Positions 63,099 through 64,000 of a stretch of DNA of 64,000 bases are shown here, piece after piece (position 1 is the stretch's first letter; the number at the start of each line of letters is the position of its first letter). The notes under the pieces are model-generated. The model was not told the DNA's origin. It was given only the letters and a program-made list of their open reading frames with translations, and ran no database searches. Position numbers and translations under genes: made by a program. Source of the DNA: Candidatus Bathyarchaeota archaeon. Lineage in GTDB: Archaea > Thermoproteota > Bathyarchaeia > Bathyarchaeales > Bathycorpusculaceae. The stretch spans positions 372,001 to 436,000 of the forward strand of contig JAOZHS010000002.1 of the NCBI GenBank assembly GCA_026014745.1, read 5' to 3'.

Positions 63099-63502
63099 GC
63101 TCGTCTCTTCCGCATAAGGTAAATGTAGGATATTGCAAACACTAAGCCGCTGATAAGGACTACTGCTCCAGAAACTTGGTCTGTGGGCAGTTCGTAGTTG
63201 AAGATTATGTCTACGAAAAGAGGGGCGAAGACTGCGCTCCAGATTGCGGCTATGAAGGCGTAGTAGCCTGCTTGGTAGGTTATGTTTTTTGTTCTTTCGT
63301 CTCCGACGGGGAGTCCTTTTGAGACGTTTTTGGTCATGTCGCTTAGGATGTAGAGGGCGAAGATGACTATTATTACGATTATGGCGAGGATGGCGATTTC
63401 GTCGTATTGGATGGATTGGGTGTTTGTTAGGTAGAGTGTTAGGGTTACGAGGACTATTGCGACAACCATGATTCCGAGGGTTATGAGGAGTTTTGATTTC
63501 AT
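63095..63502 (-). CDS. DUF2178 membrane protein
   Basis: The protein is 135 aa from ATG 63502 (frame open to GTG 63511). It has four hydrophobic helices as two hairpins: [39 protein letters not shown], then [17 protein letters not shown] and [19 protein letters not shown]. The loop [17 protein letters not shown] is the DUF2178 motif (D-E-R). It is coupled to the XRE regulator downstream. Likely a membrane sensor that controls the HTH partner; mechanism unknown. Confidence 0.85.
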   Translation of the reverse strand: MKSKLLITLGIMVVAIVLVTLTLYLTNTQSIQYDEIAILAIIVIIVIFALYILSDMTKNVSKGLPVGDERTKNITYQAGYYAFIAAIWSAVFAPLFVDIIFNYELPTDQVSGAVVLISGLVFAISYIYLMRKRRA

Positions 63503-63575
63503 TTTAACCACTTTTGTTATTTATAGCTAATAATATGTTAGATAAACATAACAAATATTTAAGCCTTGCCAACAA

Positions 63576-63590
63576 CCCCCCCCCCCCCCC
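63576..63590. repeat. C15 homopolymer
   Basis: A run of 15 cytosines lies between the DUF2178 and GNAT genes. Such runs are unstable in replication and in sequencing; its exact length should be treated as uncertain. Confidence 0.9.
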
Positions 63591-63628
63591 AACCGCCAAA
63601 GACAAAAACAAAACCCCTCAAAAAACAG

Positions 63629-64000
63629 CTAAAAATCTTCCCGAACCAACCGATACAAAAACCACTCCAAACAACGCGCCCCATTCCGCTCATAAAACAC
63701 CTGCGCAGACCGATTCCACTTCAACACCGAAAACTCAATCCGACCACAACCCTCCTGCTTAGCAACCTCCTTTATGAAAGCAAAAATTTTCGACCCCACC
63801 CCGTGTCCGCGGTACTCTTCGAGCACAAAAATATCCTCCAAAAACAGCGTAGGCAAGGCAAGAAAGCTCGAGTAGGTAAAAAAGTAGATAAAGTAAGCGA
63901 CAGGTTTGCCGTTGACCGCGCCGATGTAGGCTTGGTATCGGGGGTTGGTGGCTAAGCAGTCGCGGCGCAGCCTTTCTTTGGCTTCCTCGTCGGGCGGAGC
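63629..64000 (-). CDS. GNAT N-acetyltransferase (5' end outside window)
   Basis: The last 123 residues are present; the frame is open to the window edge. The acetyl-CoA loop is seen in LEEYRGHGVGSKIFAFIKEVAKQEGC, followed by RIEFSVLKWNRSAQVFYERNGARC, typical of GNAT fold strands 4-5. Upstream PRYQAYIGAVNGKPVAYFIYFFTYSS gives strands 2-3. A diamine or small-amine acetyltransferase (spermidine-type) is likely from the FLEDIFV motif. The start lies beyond 64000. Confidence 0.88.
   Translation of the reverse strand, partial: APPDEEAKERLRRDCLATNPRYQAYIGAVNGKPVAYFIYFFTYSSFLALPTLFLEDIFVLEEYRGHGVGSKIFAFIKEVAKQEGCGRIEFSVLKWNRSAQVFYERNGARCLEWFLYRLVREDF

Overview
The window looks archaeal and most like a member of the Bathyarchaeia (Bathyarchaeota). 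This placement is inferred from gene content, not from a phylogeny. Archaeal markers are FttA/aCPSF1 (KH plus beta-CASP nuclease), a single proteasome beta subunit, SepF, a TRAM protein, TrmB-type regulators, TATA-type promoters with leaderless or short-leader genes, and U-tract terminators. Many surface proteins have a signal peptide, a beta-propeller or Ig-like ectodomain, a Pro/Thr-rich stalk and one C-terminal membrane helix, as is common in this group.

Layout. 0-8 kb: glycosidase-like exoprotein, DEAD-box helicase, a tiny YHS protein, and a serine-metabolism operon (aminotransferase, serA, DUF1015). 8-13 kb: two tandem TrmB regulators whose DNA-binding halves are identical at the DNA level, a PQQ-propeller surface protein, and sepF. 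13-18 kb: psmB-fttA and queT-queC. 18-26 kb: a Kelch/beta-helix gene broken by an in-frame UGA, dinB, regulators, a large NHL-repeat surface protein, and tRNA-Arg(CCU). 26-34 kb: a glycerol-3-phosphate oxidation operon, iron-sulfur proteins, OsmC and a Cache sensor. 34-38 kb: larB / larC-larE for the nickel-pincer cofactor, with no larA in view. 38-43 kb: a second PQQ surface protein, tRNA-Leu(UAA) with an expanded D-loop, a frameshifted DUF4062 gene and an acetyltransferase. 44-50 kb: a compact non-homologous end-joining operon (polymerase, Ku, ligase-phosphoesterase, DUF72) divergent from an OB-fold protein. 50-64 kb: membrane proteins, small regulators, a collagen-like surface protein, an LDH-family malate dehydrogenase, a methyltransferase, an HTH/DUF2178 pair and a GNAT gene cut by the window end.

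The most novel signal is non-coding. Three related units of about 145 nt (33481-33628, 38088-38229, 38247-38388) have 9-bp terminal stems with three compensatory base-pair changes. Two of them are preceded at identical spacing by a conserved TATA-like promoter on the minus strand. I read this as an undescribed structured RNA family.

Two shared operator systems also stand out: a composite TTAGTCAAG element upstream of three unrelated genes, and a 21-bp-spaced AGTGTTAC pair at two promoters. No CRISPR array, rRNA or insertion sequence was seen. Start sites were moved from the longest frame where a ribosome binding site or family alignment favoured it; each case is stated.
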